In this document: in pieces, positions 7,757 to 16,173 of the stretch | Layout: every line of letters begins with the position of its first letter | Numbering within the stretch: position 1 is the first letter of the stretch | The notes under the pieces: model-generated | Databases searched by the model: none | What the model was told of the DNA's origin: nothing | The model's input: the letters and a program-made list of their open reading frames with translations, nothing else | Origin: Clostridiales bacterium | Lineage (GTDB): Bacteria; Bacillota; Clostridia; Lachnospirales; Lachnospiraceae | Length of the DNA stretch: 61,430 nt | Assembly (NCBI GenBank): GCA_012522735.1 | Contig: JAAYJU010000253.1 | Location: 1 to 61,430 of the forward strand | Reading direction: 5' to 3' | Position numbers and translations under genes: made by a program

Positions 7757-8516
7757 GGATGTCACCTCCCTGATCTGTTATTTCAAATAGACCTTCTGGT
7801 ACCATCAGTCCCCACTCACTATTATAAAAGCTATTTTCCTTTGCTTCACTAACAAGGTACCTTATGCTTTTTCCAATTTTGCTTTTGCAATACCCTAAAA
7901 ACTCCTTTGAAAGTTGCATTTCTTTACGATAATGATCCAAAAGGAATCCTACCTTTTGAAAAAGCCCTTGGGTATTATATATATCTAGATACCCTTTTAA
8001 CTTCGTCTCATCCAAGTAATGGACACCTTCCAAACAGTTTATTAGCTCTTCAAATCCACCTATTTTATTGAAATCTCTGATACTATCTATGACTGTCCTT
8101 TCTATATCTGTGATAATTACACCTGCAGTATTCTTTGCCTCCACAACGCCTTCTTTCATTTTTGAAGCAACATATTTATAAGTCACATGATCATAATCGA
8201 AATGATTAAACTTTGTTTCTGATGAAACATACACTTCATAGAATACTTGATTTGCTAAGCCATAATATTCAAAAGCACTATGATGAGAGATGTAGGCTGT
8301 ATTAGTTATGGCACAAGCTATTTGATAACGAGTCGCTAAGATTAGCCCTGTAGCAGGGTTAACTACAGAGTATATATTCTTCCGAATTTTCTTGACCAGT
8401 CCCTTTTTCATTAAACGATTTAGCTGTGAATAAGCAGTTTTCTCATTACCTGTAAGCTTTATTACATCATTGATTGAAAAAACAGGATACTTTGCCATTT
8501 GAGTATATACATCCAT
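7749..8516 (-). CDS. abiEi: AbiEi-family antitoxin
   Basis: A 255-residue antitoxin and autorepressor of the AbiE system. The N-terminal winged helix-turn-helix (about residues 5-60) is followed by the AbiEi core with TAYISHHSAFEYYGLANQV and YVSSETKFNHFDY, then the DIERTVIDSIRDF segment. It is paralogous to the orphan AbiEi at 2358-3113. The start follows AGAGGTGA. The stop overlaps the toxin start, the usual AbiEi-AbiEii order. In studied AbiE systems the antitoxin does not bind the toxin but represses the operon by binding inverted repeats in the promoter; candidate sites lie directly upstream at 8546-8676. Confidence 0.9.
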   Translation of the reverse strand: MDVYTQMAKYPVFSINDVIKLTGNEKTAYSQLNRLMKKGLVKKIRKNIYSVVNPATGLILATRYQIACAITNTAYISHHSAFEYYGLANQVFYEVYVSSETKFNHFDYDHVTYKYVASKMKEGVVEAKNTAGVIITDIERTVIDSIRDFNKIGGFEELINCLEGVHYLDETKLKGYLDIYNTQGLFQKVGFLLDHYRKEMQLSKEFLGYCKSKIGKSIRYLVSEAKENSFYNSEWGLMVPEGLFEITDQGGDILV

Positions 8517-8545
8517 TTATTTCACCTCTTTTATTTAAAGCATGA

Positions 8546-8676
8546 TTTTCTTCGTATTTAAAGAATAACATTATGTTTCTAAAATTATTATATTCATTAC
8601 AATAATATCTTGTTCATTATTTTAATTTTAGCATGTTATTCTTCACTTGTAAAGAATAGCATGCTAAAATTAAAAT
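8546..8676 (-). promoter_or_regulatory. Two candidate AbiEi operators
   Basis: A 25-base inverted repeat with one mismatch and an 8-base loop spans 8619-8676. Its centre, TTCTTCACTTGTAAAGAATA, recurs with four changes at 8547-8566 as TTCTTCGTATTTAAAGAATA, 91 bases away and close to the abiEi start. Two related inverted repeats in front of abiEi match the known mode of AbiEi autorepression. The long repeat could also form a stable hairpin in DNA or RNA. Confidence 0.55.
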
Positions 8677-8803
8677 AAAAGTGCAAAAATTAATAAAAGT
8701 ATGTCTACTATACTGTCAATCAGAACTATCTACACATTGTAAAATATGTGTAGTTTCCAGATCTATTAGGCTTAAAGCACTCTTCTTTACCTTCGGGTAA
8801 GCT

Positions 8804-8886
8804 AAAAGGCCCTAAAATCCCGTAAACCGCATATATGCGATAGTTACAGGCTTTTAGAGCCTCCTATAAAGTCATTATAAAATTAT
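8804..8886 (-). terminator. Terminator of the rpsB-tsf operon
   Basis: A large nested hairpin: GGCTCTAAAA with TTTTAGGGCC, CCTGTAA with TTACGGG, and the inner palindrome CGCATATATGCG, followed by TTTTAGC in minus-strand sense. It lies about 55 bases after the tsf stop. A near copy is present at 3294-3376. The 8677-8803 stretch next to it has a CTACACAT/ATGTGTAG hairpin (8730-8753) and no gene. Confidence 0.75.
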
Positions 8887-8891
8887 GCTAT

Positions 8892-8927
8892 ACAACAAAT
8901 TTCACGCTACGCGAGAAATTGTGTTGT
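8892..8927. other. Hairpin directly behind tsf
   Basis: ACAACA with TGTTGT and ATTTC with GAAAT form an imperfect stem around a CG-rich loop, just after the tsf stop and before the terminator. It has no counterpart at the duplicated tsf end, where a different hairpin sits. It may be an insertion remnant or an RNA 3'-end stabiliser. Confidence 0.4.
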
Positions 8928-8939
8928 CATGAATTAACC

Positions 8940-9872
8940 TTACTGTCCCATCTGCTTTGCAACCTCAGCAGCGAAGTCTTCGGACTTCTTCTCAAGACCT
9001 TCACCGGTCTCGAAACGAATAAAGTACTTAACTGCTACAGGAGCACCAGCTTCCTTTGATACAGAAGCAAGATACTGGGCAACATTCATGTCGCCATCCT
9101 TAACATATACCTGATCAAGTAAGCAGACTTCCTTTAGTTCCTTGTTAAATCTTCCTTCAAGCATCTTCTCAATAATGTTTTCAGGCTTCTTAGCATTAGC
9201 CGGATCATTCTTAATCTGAGCCTTTATGATATCCTTTTCATGAGCAATATAGTCCGCGGAGATGTCATCTCTGCTCACATACTTAGGATTCATAGCCGCT
9301 ATCTGCATTGCAACGTTCTTAGCTGCCTCTTTAACATCATCAGTAACTGCGGTGGTCTCTACATCTACTAAGATACCGATTCTACCGCCACCATGGATAT
9401 ATGAAGCTATAAAGCCGTTCTCAGCCTTAAGCTGCTCGAATCTTCTGATGTTCATATTCTCGCCGATTATAGATATCATGGTTGAAAGCTCTTCCTTAAC
9501 GGTCTTTGCAGGCTCAAGCTCCCATTTCTCTTCTAAAAATGCATCTATATCTTTTGCGCTTGTCTTAGCTGCCTGTGCTGCTACAGCTGCTACATATTCT
9601 CTGAATTTCTCATTCTTAGCTACGAAGTCTGTCTCACTATTTACTTCTACGATTGAAGCAGTCTTTCCATCTTCGCTAACATTTGTATCAACAATGCCTT
9701 CTGCGGCAATTCTTCCAGCCTTCTTCTCTGCGGCAGCAAGTCCCTTTTCTCTAAGAAACTCAACAGCCTTGTCCATATTACCTTCTGTCTCGGCAAGTGC
9801 TTTCTTACAATCCATCATTCCTGCGCCGGTCATGTCTCTTAACTCTTTTACCATACTAGCTGTTATATTCAT
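8940..9872 (-). CDS. tsf: Translation elongation factor Ts
   Basis: The nucleotide exchange factor for EF-Tu, 310 residues, cytosolic. The N-terminal UBA-like domain begins MNITASMVKELRDMTGAGMM, continuing into the CKKALAETEGNMDKAVEFLR signature; the core domains contain the conserved VEVNSETDFVAKN segment near residue 77. The start follows GGAGG by 7 bases. It is the second gene of the rpsB-tsf operon, with 99 bases between them that include a hairpin. Normally pyrH and frr follow in this group of bacteria; here the defence island takes that place. The last codons are duplicated at 3435-3455. Confidence 0.97.
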   Translation of the reverse strand: MNITASMVKELRDMTGAGMMDCKKALAETEGNMDKAVEFLREKGLAAAEKKAGRIAAEGIVDTNVSEDGKTASIVEVNSETDFVAKNEKFREYVAAVAAQAAKTSAKDIDAFLEEKWELEPAKTVKEELSTMISIIGENMNIRRFEQLKAENGFIASYIHGGGRIGILVDVETTAVTDDVKEAAKNVAMQIAAMNPKYVSRDDISADYIAHEKDIIKAQIKNDPANAKKPENIIEKMLEGRFNKELKEVCLLDQVYVKDGDMNVAQYLASVSKEAGAPVAVKYFIRFETGEGLEKKSEDFAAEVAKQMGQ

Positions 9873-9902
9873 TATAATACCTCCAAATCTAATATTTTAA
9901 AA

Positions 9903-9963
9903 TGGGACTGTTGTAATGTCTGATACTAACCATACGGTAAGCCCTACATCTGCAACAGACCCA
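9903..9963 (-). terminator. Attenuator-like hairpin between rpsB and tsf
   Basis: In minus-strand sense TGGG-t-CTGTTG pairs with CAACAG-t-CCCA, with ATGT/ACAT inside, and is followed by TTTTAAAA. It may reduce transcription into tsf or protect the rpsB 3' end. Confidence 0.45.
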
Positions 9964-9971
9964 TCCACATA

Positions 9972-10742
9972 CTATTCTGTAAATGCTTCCTCTACATCAG
10001 CATCATTAAATTCTCCTACTTCAGAATCTAAGGCTCCTTCAGTATTATCTGTTAACTGTACGCCCTGATTTGCTTCAATAACCGCATCTGCCATCTTAGA
10101 TACAATTAGTTTTACAGCACGAATAGCATCATCATTACCTGGAATAACAAAATCAAGCTCTTCTGGATCGCAGTTGGTATCTGCTATGCCGATTAAGGGG
10201 ATTCCAAGGTTATGTGCTTCTTGTATACAGATTCTTTCCTTCTTAGGATCTACTACGAATATGGCATCAGGAAGCTTCTTCATATTCTTGAGTCCGCCAA
10301 GGTTTTTCTCAAGCTTTTCCCATTCTTTCCTTAATTGAATAACTTCCTTCTTAGGAAGAACATCAAATGTTCCATCAATGGACATTTTTTCGATTGCTCT
10401 TAATCTGTCAATTCTGCTCTTAATTGTCTTGAAGTTGGTTAACATACCACCTAACCATCTTTCATTTACATAGAACATTCCGCAACGCTCAGCTTCTGCC
10501 TTAATAGCATCCTGTGCCTGCTTCTTTGTTCCTACAAAGAGAATGGTTCCACCATCTGCAACAACTTCCTTAATTGCAGTATATGCTTGGTCTACCAAAA
10601 CTACTGACTTCTGTAAGTCAATAATGTAGATTCCGTTTCTCTCTGTGTAGATGTACTCCGCCATTTTGGGGTTCCATCTTCTTGTCTGATGTCCAAAATG
10701 TACACCAGCCTCCAATAACTGTTTCATTGAAATAACGCTCAT
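9972..10742 (-). CDS. rpsB: 30S ribosomal protein S2
   Basis: A component of the small ribosomal subunit, 256 residues. It starts [20 protein letters not shown] and contains [20 protein letters not shown] near residue 22, [18 protein letters not shown] near residue 93 and the [12 protein letters not shown] segment near residue 158, all hallmarks of bacterial uS2. The acidic C-terminal tail (about residues 225-256) is a common Clostridia extension. The start follows GGAGGTAAATT. It is first in the rpsB-tsf operon, driven by the promoter at 10853-10881 through a leader of about 100 bases containing a CCGGA/TCCGG hairpin, which may be an autoregulatory S2 site. Confidence 0.97.
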   Translation of the reverse strand: MSVISMKQLLEAGVHFGHQTRRWNPKMAEYIYTERNGIYIIDLQKSVVLVDQAYTAIKEVVADGGTILFVGTKKQAQDAIKAEAERCGMFYVNERWLGGMLTNFKTIKSRIDRLRAIEKMSIDGTFDVLPKKEVIQLRKEWEKLEKNLGGLKNMKKLPDAIFVVDPKKERICIQEAHNLGIPLIGIADTNCDPEELDFVIPGNDDAIRAVKLIVSKMADAVIEANQGVQLTDNTEGALDSEVGEFNDADVEEAFTE

Positions 10743-10852
10743 AATTTACCTCCATTGGTTAATATCATCCGCATACATCATATTTCCTGCACACCGGAAA
10801 CTCCGGCACCATGCATGAAATCAGCATGCGTGTATCTTATCAAAACATTGTG

Positions 10853-10881
10853 ATTATACCACAACAATTTGAACGTGTAAA
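10853..10881 (-). promoter_or_regulatory. Sigma-A type promoter of rpsB-tsf
   Basis: TTTACA (10876-10881) and TATAAT (10853-10858) are separated by exactly 17 bases in minus-strand sense, about 110 bases before rpsB. It shows that rpsB-tsf has its own promoter and does not depend on the fla/che run upstream. Confidence 0.75.
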
Positions 10882-10918
10882 GGATATTTCTTTAAAATGT
10901 TTTACTTGAAAATCTTGC

Positions 10919-11635
10919 TTATCCGGCAATTGCATTCAGAATTGCTTGATAGGTTGAATCACTAGGTAGTGTATACGTACCTATTCTAATTACACTTGCC
11001 TTACCCTGCCTTTTAATATAATCATCAAAATCTACTGAATCTTCAATTAAGCCTTGCCTGGCAAGTAGTTCAGACACCTGACGAGATGACATACCCCTTG
11101 AAATTGTAAAGGTAACTGGTTCCTGAACTTCTACATCTATATCAGTACCTACATCGGTATTTGTATCTATATCTGCATCAGTCTCTGACTCTGTCTCAGT
11201 ATCTGTCTCAGTAACTGGATTTGTATTTGTAACTGGATTTGTATTAGTATCTGGATTTGTATTAGTATCAGTATCTGTCTCTGTATTAATCTCTGCATCT
11301 GTATCTAACACAACACCTGTATCTGTTATATTCGTATCATCATCCACACCTGAAGGCTCGGATAGCTCTTCATCATCAGATGCTTCCTCAATATCAAGCT
11401 CCTTATCGCCTTCAACCAAATCTACTCCCGTTTCTTCCCTTTCTAAGGATTGCTCCAGAACCTCCTCAAGCTTATCATGGCTCTCATCCTTCATCACCAT
11501 ACCAAGCTCGCCTGCCCTAGCCATAATTTCCTTATCGGTCAGCTTTTCCTTCTTACCGCCGAAGGAAAGAACGATTGTTGTTATTAGAATTCCGATTCCA
11601 AGTCCTCTCATATAGTATTTTATCTTCATTTCCAT
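10919..11635 (-). CDS. Membrane protein with MltG-like LysM module
   Basis: A 238-residue protein with an N-terminal transmembrane anchor (about residues 6-27), an acidic region, a long Thr/Asp/Asn/Glu linker (about 95-165) built from TNTNP and TDTE units, and a C-terminal domain from about 172 with FTISRGMSSRQVSELLARQG and a GTYTLPSD segment. That last part resembles the LysM-like subdomain of the endolytic transglycosylase MltG (YceG), but the catalytic domain is absent, so it may bind peptidoglycan without cutting it. It is the last gene in the fla/che direction, 42 bases after the DUF6115 gene. An 18-base tandem repeat (three units, 11217-11270) encodes part of the linker. Function is inferred. 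Confidence 0.7.
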   Translation of the reverse strand: MEMKIKYYMRGLGIGILITTIVLSFGGKKEKLTDKEIMARAGELGMVMKDESHDKLEEVLEQSLEREETGVDLVEGDKELDIEEASDDEELSEPSGVDDDTNITDTGVVLDTDAEINTETDTDTNTNPDTNTNPVTNTNPVTETDTETESETDADIDTNTDVGTDIDVEVQEPVTFTISRGMSSRQVSELLARQGLIEDSVDFDDYIKRQGKASVIRIGTYTLPSDSTYQAILNAIAG

Positions 11636-11677
11636 AACCCCGTCCTTCTTGCCACCTTATTATGATTTGATCTTCCT

Positions 11678-12352
11678 CTATCTATCTGAAAATAAATCTA
11701 TTACAAGCTTTACCTCACCCTGTCCGATTCCCAATTGCTTAGCAATGTCCAATACAGATTTACCTTGTGAATATAGCTTAAGTATCTCTGTATTATTTAT
11801 GGAGATAGTTGACTGGTTATTATCTTCCTCTTCTATTGCAGGTACTTTTACATTTTGTCTCTTAATATTCTCTGCCTGAATATCAAGCTTCTTAGGCTTT
11901 ACCATGTCTTTTTCGGGCTCTTTATCCTTTTCATTCTCATAATTAATAATCTCCTTGGCTTTACGCTGGGAGTTTTGGATTTCTTTAGCTGTCTCTTTCA
12001 GCTCTTTCTCCTTATGATTTAGCATATTATAAAGGAATACTACCTCTTCATGATTCTTTGTTATCTTCTCTAGAATCTGATCGGAGTATTCACTAACTGC
12101 CATTATTTTCTCATTAGAGAGCTTACTAAGGTAATCCTCGGTCTTAGCTATGGCTTCTTCACTCGCATAAGTCAATATCTCATTTTGCTGTTCCTTAAAG
12201 GTATTAAGCTCTTCTTGAAAGTATATATCCTTAATACCGCTACTTTCTAAGGATAGGCCTTTTGCTTTCTTATCGGGTTGGGCAACTATCCTGCAGCTAA
12301 TTATTATGATTATAATTCCAAGTATAAGCATTACTATTTCTAACAGGTTCAT
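11678..12352 (-). CDS. DUF6115 domain membrane protein
   Basis: A 224-residue protein with one N-terminal transmembrane segment (about residues 5-22), a long coiled-coil region (about 45-130), a charged linker, and a C-terminal helix-turn-helix-like module (about 186-222: EILKLYSQGKSVLDIAKQLG). This layout matches DUF6115 proteins found near fliA and fapA in clostridial flagellar operons. The role is unknown; a membrane-tethered assembly or regulatory factor is possible. The start follows GGAGTGGGG. It lies in the fla/che run, 122 bases after the preceding small gene; that gap has only an ATGACG/CGTCAT inverted repeat. Confidence 0.75.
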   Translation of the reverse strand: MNLLEIVMLILGIIIIIISCRIVAQPDKKAKGLSLESSGIKDIYFQEELNTFKEQQNEILTYASEEAIAKTEDYLSKLSNEKIMAVSEYSDQILEKITKNHEEVVFLYNMLNHKEKELKETAKEIQNSQRKAKEIINYENEKDKEPEKDMVKPKKLDIQAENIKRQNVKVPAIEEEDNNQSTISINNTEILKLYSQGKSVLDIAKQLGIGQGEVKLVIDLFSDR

Positions 12353-12474
12353 TATTACCCCACTCCTACAACTTTAATGTTTAATGTTAAGATAAAAATT
12401 ACATTCTTTTATGACGGTAAAATCACGTCATATATATGTACAGTTTACTTGGACTAACCCGAATATCGTGGACA

Positions 12475-12789
12475 TTACACCAATATATCGATTCCTCCGG
12501 GTCTGCCTGTATTATTGTCGGATTCATCATCCTTGTTCTGATTTTCCCTGTCGCCTTTCCCCTTGCCACCTCTGCCCTTATAGCTATTCTTGCTTTCTTC
12601 CTTGGCATCATAGCGAAACTCCTTATTATCACTCTTAGTTGTTTGCAATGGCTTATTTGCCTCGGATTCTATCAGGTTATGAAAGCTCTTGCTTATCTGA
12701 ACCTGCTCATGCTGGGTCTTTTGACTTTGAATATGCTTGTACTGGGAAACCTCCTGAGATTTCATTACATCGATTGGTCTAATGGGCAT
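12475..12789 (-). CDS. Small charged protein of the fla/che run
   Basis: A 104-residue protein beginning MPIRPIDVMKSQEVSQYKHI, with a Gln/Lys-rich helical N-terminal half and a Lys/Arg/Asp/Asn/Gly-rich, probably disordered C-terminal half (GRGGKGKGDRENQNKDDESD). The start at 12789 follows AAAGGGGG by 6 bases, giving it a convincing ribosome binding site. I do not recognise a named domain. Its fixed place between fapA and the DUF6115 gene suggests a flagellar accessory role. No signal peptide or membrane segment. Confidence 0.65.
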   Translation of the reverse strand: MPIRPIDVMKSQEVSQYKHIQSQKTQHEQVQISKSFHNLIESEANKPLQTTKSDNKEFRYDAKEESKNSYKGRGGKGKGDRENQNKDDESDNNTGRPGGIDILV

Positions 12790-12874
12790 TTCTATTCCCC
12801 CTTTATAAAAAAACAACAGTTAACATGTACTCCTGGGGATGTCTCTTATTATGCTATGCCAAAATAAATGTCTT

Positions 12875-14476
12875 TTACAGTGGTACTTGCTTTATGTCAG
12901 CTCTGTCACGGATGAACTTAATATGCTGCAGAGAATCTCTTACATAGTAGACGACATTGGATATAACTATTTTAGTTCCGGGATATACCGTATCCAGAAT
13001 CTTTATCGTACCGAAGGCATTTCCCTCTACCTCAAGCTTAAGCACATCATATTTATGAGTAGCTTCGGTAAGCTGAGTGTTAAGTTGAATGCTAGTTTGT
13101 GTTATTTGCTTAAGGGTCTCTAGCTTATCATAAGAAATATTTGAACCCGCTTGAAGCTTCTTACGGACCATAGCTATGGCCTGATTAATCCTCTCTCTTT
13201 CTGCCTTAAGATTAGCAATATGCTTCTCAAGTTCATGAAACTCGTCCAGTACCCTGGGATCTATACCAACCTCAAGTACTGTATTGGTTCCCATATGAGA
13301 GCCGGATGTTTTTAAGGATATCATAGTACCCGAACGAATTACTCCTCCGGTAACTAAGCCCCTTCTTCCTCCTACGATAATATCTCCCTTAGCAGATACC
13401 TTGCTATGCATGATGGAGTCGGTATTGATATATCCGCCTGCTATAACCTCGGCATTTTCTATGAATTTAGTAATAATATTGCTAGTTGCCTTAAGAATGC
13501 CCTTATTCATTCCCTGCATACCACGTCTTAGAATAATCTGACCGCCTGCCTCCAAATAAGCACCTTCCACGACGCCATATACCTCTATATCTCCCTTGGC
13601 CTTAACTGAAAAGCCTGTTATAACATTACCCTTTACAACTACATTTCCCTCGTAATCTACATCACCGGTTGAGGGATCCACATCTGCGGCAATCTCATAT
13701 GTATCCGAAACAAACACCCTGCCATCAGTAAGAGAAACATGTCCGTTTACATCCGAGTATAGTGAAAGACCATCCTCTGACATTGTAACCTTATTACCAT
13801 GGCGAAGTACACGATTAATAACCTTATTCGGCTTTAAGGGTTTTCCGGTTACATCAATCCCTGGTTTTCCAAAGTCTACAGGCGATAATGTTGCAAGTAA
13901 ATCACCTTTATTGACATGGCTGATTATATCCAACTGATGAAAATCCACAGAACCGTCTTCATTAGTCTTAGGCTTCATCGTCAAATCCGTATTAAAATGA
14001 TAGGTGATTACAGCATCTTTACCCTGAATCGGCAGAGTGGCATTAGCCAATATATAATCAGAGCAATATCGTGGGTCTCTTAGGTACTGAGAGATTCTAG
14101 CCTCATCCACCCCGTACTTTACTCCTGCCTTAACTAATTCGGATACTATATCATCCTTGGTAAGAGGTTTTCCTCCATTGCTGGGGGGATAGAATCTACA
14201 TGTGGCATTCATTCTATCCTCATCTATTTTGACTCTCATATATTCATCCTGTGGAAGAATAACAGCTGAGGTAAGCTTAACCTCCGTCATATGCTTTAGG
14301 TTTGCTATACCCCTTCCTAAAGCAATTTTGTCATATTCATATATCCTTTTATCTATTAAGTAATTACTGATTTCATCATAATTAAGTGATAATCCGCCCG
14401 GCTCGGAATCAAAAAGCTTCAAATAGGTTCCGTCCTCTTTGATTTGTAGTTGAAAATATGCGTTTTTTCCGCTCAT
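12875..14476 (-). CDS. fapA: FapA family protein (DUF342)
   Basis: A 533-residue flagellar assembly protein A family member, cytosolic. An N-terminal domain (to about residue 170) precedes the DUF342 polymerisation-like core, with repeated beta-helix turns rich in GDIEVYG-, GNVVVKG- and AGGQII-type units (about 175-410). A coiled coil follows (about 420-480) and a small beta domain ends the protein. FapA homologues are tied to flagellar assembly or polarity, and in some species bind FlhF-type machinery; the exact role here is inferred. The start follows AAAGGAGGGA. It sits directly after fliA in the fla/che run. Confidence 0.88.
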   Translation of the reverse strand: MSGKNAYFQLQIKEDGTYLKLFDSEPGGLSLNYDEISNYLIDKRIYEYDKIALGRGIANLKHMTEVKLTSAVILPQDEYMRVKIDEDRMNATCRFYPPSNGGKPLTKDDIVSELVKAGVKYGVDEARISQYLRDPRYCSDYILANATLPIQGKDAVITYHFNTDLTMKPKTNEDGSVDFHQLDIISHVNKGDLLATLSPVDFGKPGIDVTGKPLKPNKVINRVLRHGNKVTMSEDGLSLYSDVNGHVSLTDGRVFVSDTYEIAADVDPSTGDVDYEGNVVVKGNVITGFSVKAKGDIEVYGVVEGAYLEAGGQIILRRGMQGMNKGILKATSNIITKFIENAEVIAGGYINTDSIMHSKVSAKGDIIVGGRRGLVTGGVIRSGTMISLKTSGSHMGTNTVLEVGIDPRVLDEFHELEKHIANLKAERERINQAIAMVRKKLQAGSNISYDKLETLKQITQTSIQLNTQLTEATHKYDVLKLEVEGNAFGTIKILDTVYPGTKIVISNVVYYVRDSLQHIKFIRDRADIKQVPL

Positions 14477-14555
14477 TTGCTATCCCTCCTTTATCCTTGT
14501 GGTAGGTTAACATTTTATAATAAGAGCTTGTAAAATATGGTATACCTATCAACCC

Positions 14556-15323
14556 CTAATAACTGGTAAACACATCCATATTTACTCCTAATTTCATCTT
14601 TAGTTTTTGTAATGCCTTAGTATGTAATTGAGATATTCTAGATTCTGATACCTCCAGAATCTTACTGATTTCCTTTAATGTTAGGTCCTCATAATAATAG
14701 AGAACTATTACTCTTTTCTCCTTCTCGGTTAGTGTATCTAAAGTCCTTGCTAGAATATCCTTAAGCTCCTGCCTCTCCACTATCCTGTCAGGTTGTTCAA
14801 ATGTAGTAGCAAAATATTGGTCTGTCTTTGATTCGGAGCCTTGTTCAAGGAACTCGTCTAGTGAAATAATATTCGTTATATTCGTTTGACTCTGCCAATC
14901 CTCCAGCTCTTCAAGAGTCAGATTTAACTCCCCTGCCACATCCTCATCGGAAACATTTCTACCGTATCTTGTCTCAAGAGTTTGATATGCATTCTCTATC
15001 TTACGTTGCTTCTGTCTTATGCTTCTGGGTATCCAGTCCATCTTCCTAATCTGGTCAAGAATTGCACCGCGAATTCTAAGGGATGCATATGTCTCAAACT
15101 TATATCCCTTGTAATAGTCAAATTTATCAATGGCATCTATTAAGCCAAATGTTCCATAACCGACCAAATCGTCATACTCAACATTATGTCCCAGATACAT
15201 GCTCAAACGTCCTGCAACTAGCTTAACCAATCCCGCATATTCAATTATGATTTTTTCATAAAGATCAGAGGTCTTTCTTTTGGAATACTCTTCCCAAAGT
15301 TTCTGCCTTTCTTCATTATTCAT
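14556..15323 (-). CDS. fliA: Flagellar/motility RNA polymerase sigma factor
   Basis: Sigma-28 (SigD/WhiG) family, 255 residues. Region 2 carries VEYDDLVGYGTFGLIDAIDK and YASLRIRGAILDQIRKMDW, region 3 RSIRQKQRKIENAY, and region 4 a helix-turn-helix near residues 215-245 (LTLKEISKILEVSESRISQ). It directs RNA polymerase to late flagellar and chemotaxis promoters; those targets are mostly outside this window. The start at 15323 follows GGAGGCAAT. Encoded inside the early operon, as in Bacillus and Clostridia, so sigma factor supply follows basal body gene expression. No FlgM-type anti-sigma gene is visible. Confidence 0.95.
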   Translation of the reverse strand: MNNEERQKLWEEYSKRKTSDLYEKIIIEYAGLVKLVAGRLSMYLGHNVEYDDLVGYGTFGLIDAIDKFDYYKGYKFETYASLRIRGAILDQIRKMDWIPRSIRQKQRKIENAYQTLETRYGRNVSDEDVAGELNLTLEELEDWQSQTNITNIISLDEFLEQGSESKTDQYFATTFEQPDRIVERQELKDILARTLDTLTEKEKRVIVLYYYEDLTLKEISKILEVSESRISQLHTKALQKLKMKLGVNMDVFTSY

Positions 15324-15355
15324 ATTGCCTCCTATAATCAAACCGGATTGAGTTT

Positions 15356-15643
15356 TTAATTGTCTTCAGTACTATCTTTAGAAATGTCTTCAGAATCATC
15401 CTCGGATCCTTCCTCGGGATCTTCCATTTCCTCATTCTCATTCTCTTCAGAGGTTATTAGCTTAGGCTCAAGAACCTTTCTGATAATTGCCCTTGATATT
15501 AAGCCAATAATATAAAAAATGATAATAACCAAAAGAAGTCGCTTTAAACTGGGTATTAAATCAGCCTTTCGATATATATCTATAATGCAGGTTATTGCAC
15601 CGGCTATCAATGTAATAAATGCAGGTATATACCTGTCACGCAT
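15356..15643 (-). CDS. Small two-helix membrane protein, acidic tail
   Basis: A 95-residue protein with two hydrophobic segments (about residues 7-24 and 36-53) and a strongly acidic C-terminal tail of Glu, Asp and Ser (about 64-95). The start follows GAGGTGAG by 4 bases. It lies between cheD and fliA with short gaps, so it is part of the fla/che run. No family name recognised. Small two-helix proteins at this place occur in related operons; a role at the membrane near the flagellum is only a guess. Confidence 0.7.
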   Translation of the reverse strand: MRDRYIPAFITLIAGAITCIIDIYRKADLIPSLKRLLLVIIIFYIIGLISRAIIRKVLEPKLITSEENENEEMEDPEEGSEDDSEDISKDSTEDN

Positions 15644-15678
15644 TTTCTCACCTCTATATACTCTTCTATCGACTAAAA

Positions 15679-16164
15679 CTAAAGAATCTTTCTATCCTTA
15701 CCAACGGACCTGATATGTAGCAGTCCCGTCTCCGGATAAAACTCTATAGTTCTACCGTAATTGGCACCAGTATCCTCTGCTAGCAATGGAATTCCCAGTT
15801 TCTTAAGCTTATTTTTAGTAGCCTCTACATTACGTTCACCGATACGCATCATCTCAAGGTTATTATTGAAGCTAAACATTTGCGCTCCACCAGCGATTTT
15901 GGCAACTAAATTCCTTTTGATTGCACCTAAACTCGCCATGTCTTGGATTATTGTATCTATCCCCGTGTCAGCAAACTTGTATTTATTAGAGTTATTAATT
16001 ATCTTTGTACTATCCGGTAGCATAATATGAACCAATCCTGCAATCTTTTTAACCGGATCGTAAAGAACTATGCCGACACAGGATCCTAGACCCAGTGTCG
16101 TAATCACGTCCGGCGGCTTGCACACATTGGCATCAGCCATACCGACTTTTATCGTATTGTTCAT
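15679..16164 (-). CDS. cheD: Chemoreceptor glutamine deamidase CheD
   Basis: A 161-residue cytosolic enzyme that deamidates glutamines on chemoreceptors and stimulates CheC. TTLGLGSCVGIVLYDP near residue 23 contains the catalytic cysteine, and GLVHIMLPDS near residue 43 supplies the histidine. A GGAQMF motif occurs near 91. It follows cheC by 9 bases, the normal partner order in Gram-positive chemotaxis operons. Receptor genes are not in the window, so substrates are encoded elsewhere. Confidence 0.95.
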   Translation of the reverse strand: MNNTIKVGMADANVCKPPDVITTLGLGSCVGIVLYDPVKKIAGLVHIMLPDSTKIINNSNKYKFADTGIDTIIQDMASLGAIKRNLVAKIAGGAQMFSFNNNLEMMRIGERNVEATKNKLKKLGIPLLAEDTGANYGRTIEFYPETGLLHIRSVGKDRKIL

Positions 16165-16173
16165 TGTCTCACC

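Noticed and set aside
3294-8886. Island as a classical integrative element with attL/attR
   Set aside because: No integrase, excisionase or tRNA target is present; the repeats include a gene end and a terminator but differ in the sequence between them, so site-specific integration is not supported.
12423-12632. A 69-residue open frame on the minus strand
   Set aside because: It overlaps, in another frame, the 104-residue gene that has a proper ribosome binding site; its Arg-rich composition is a shadow effect.
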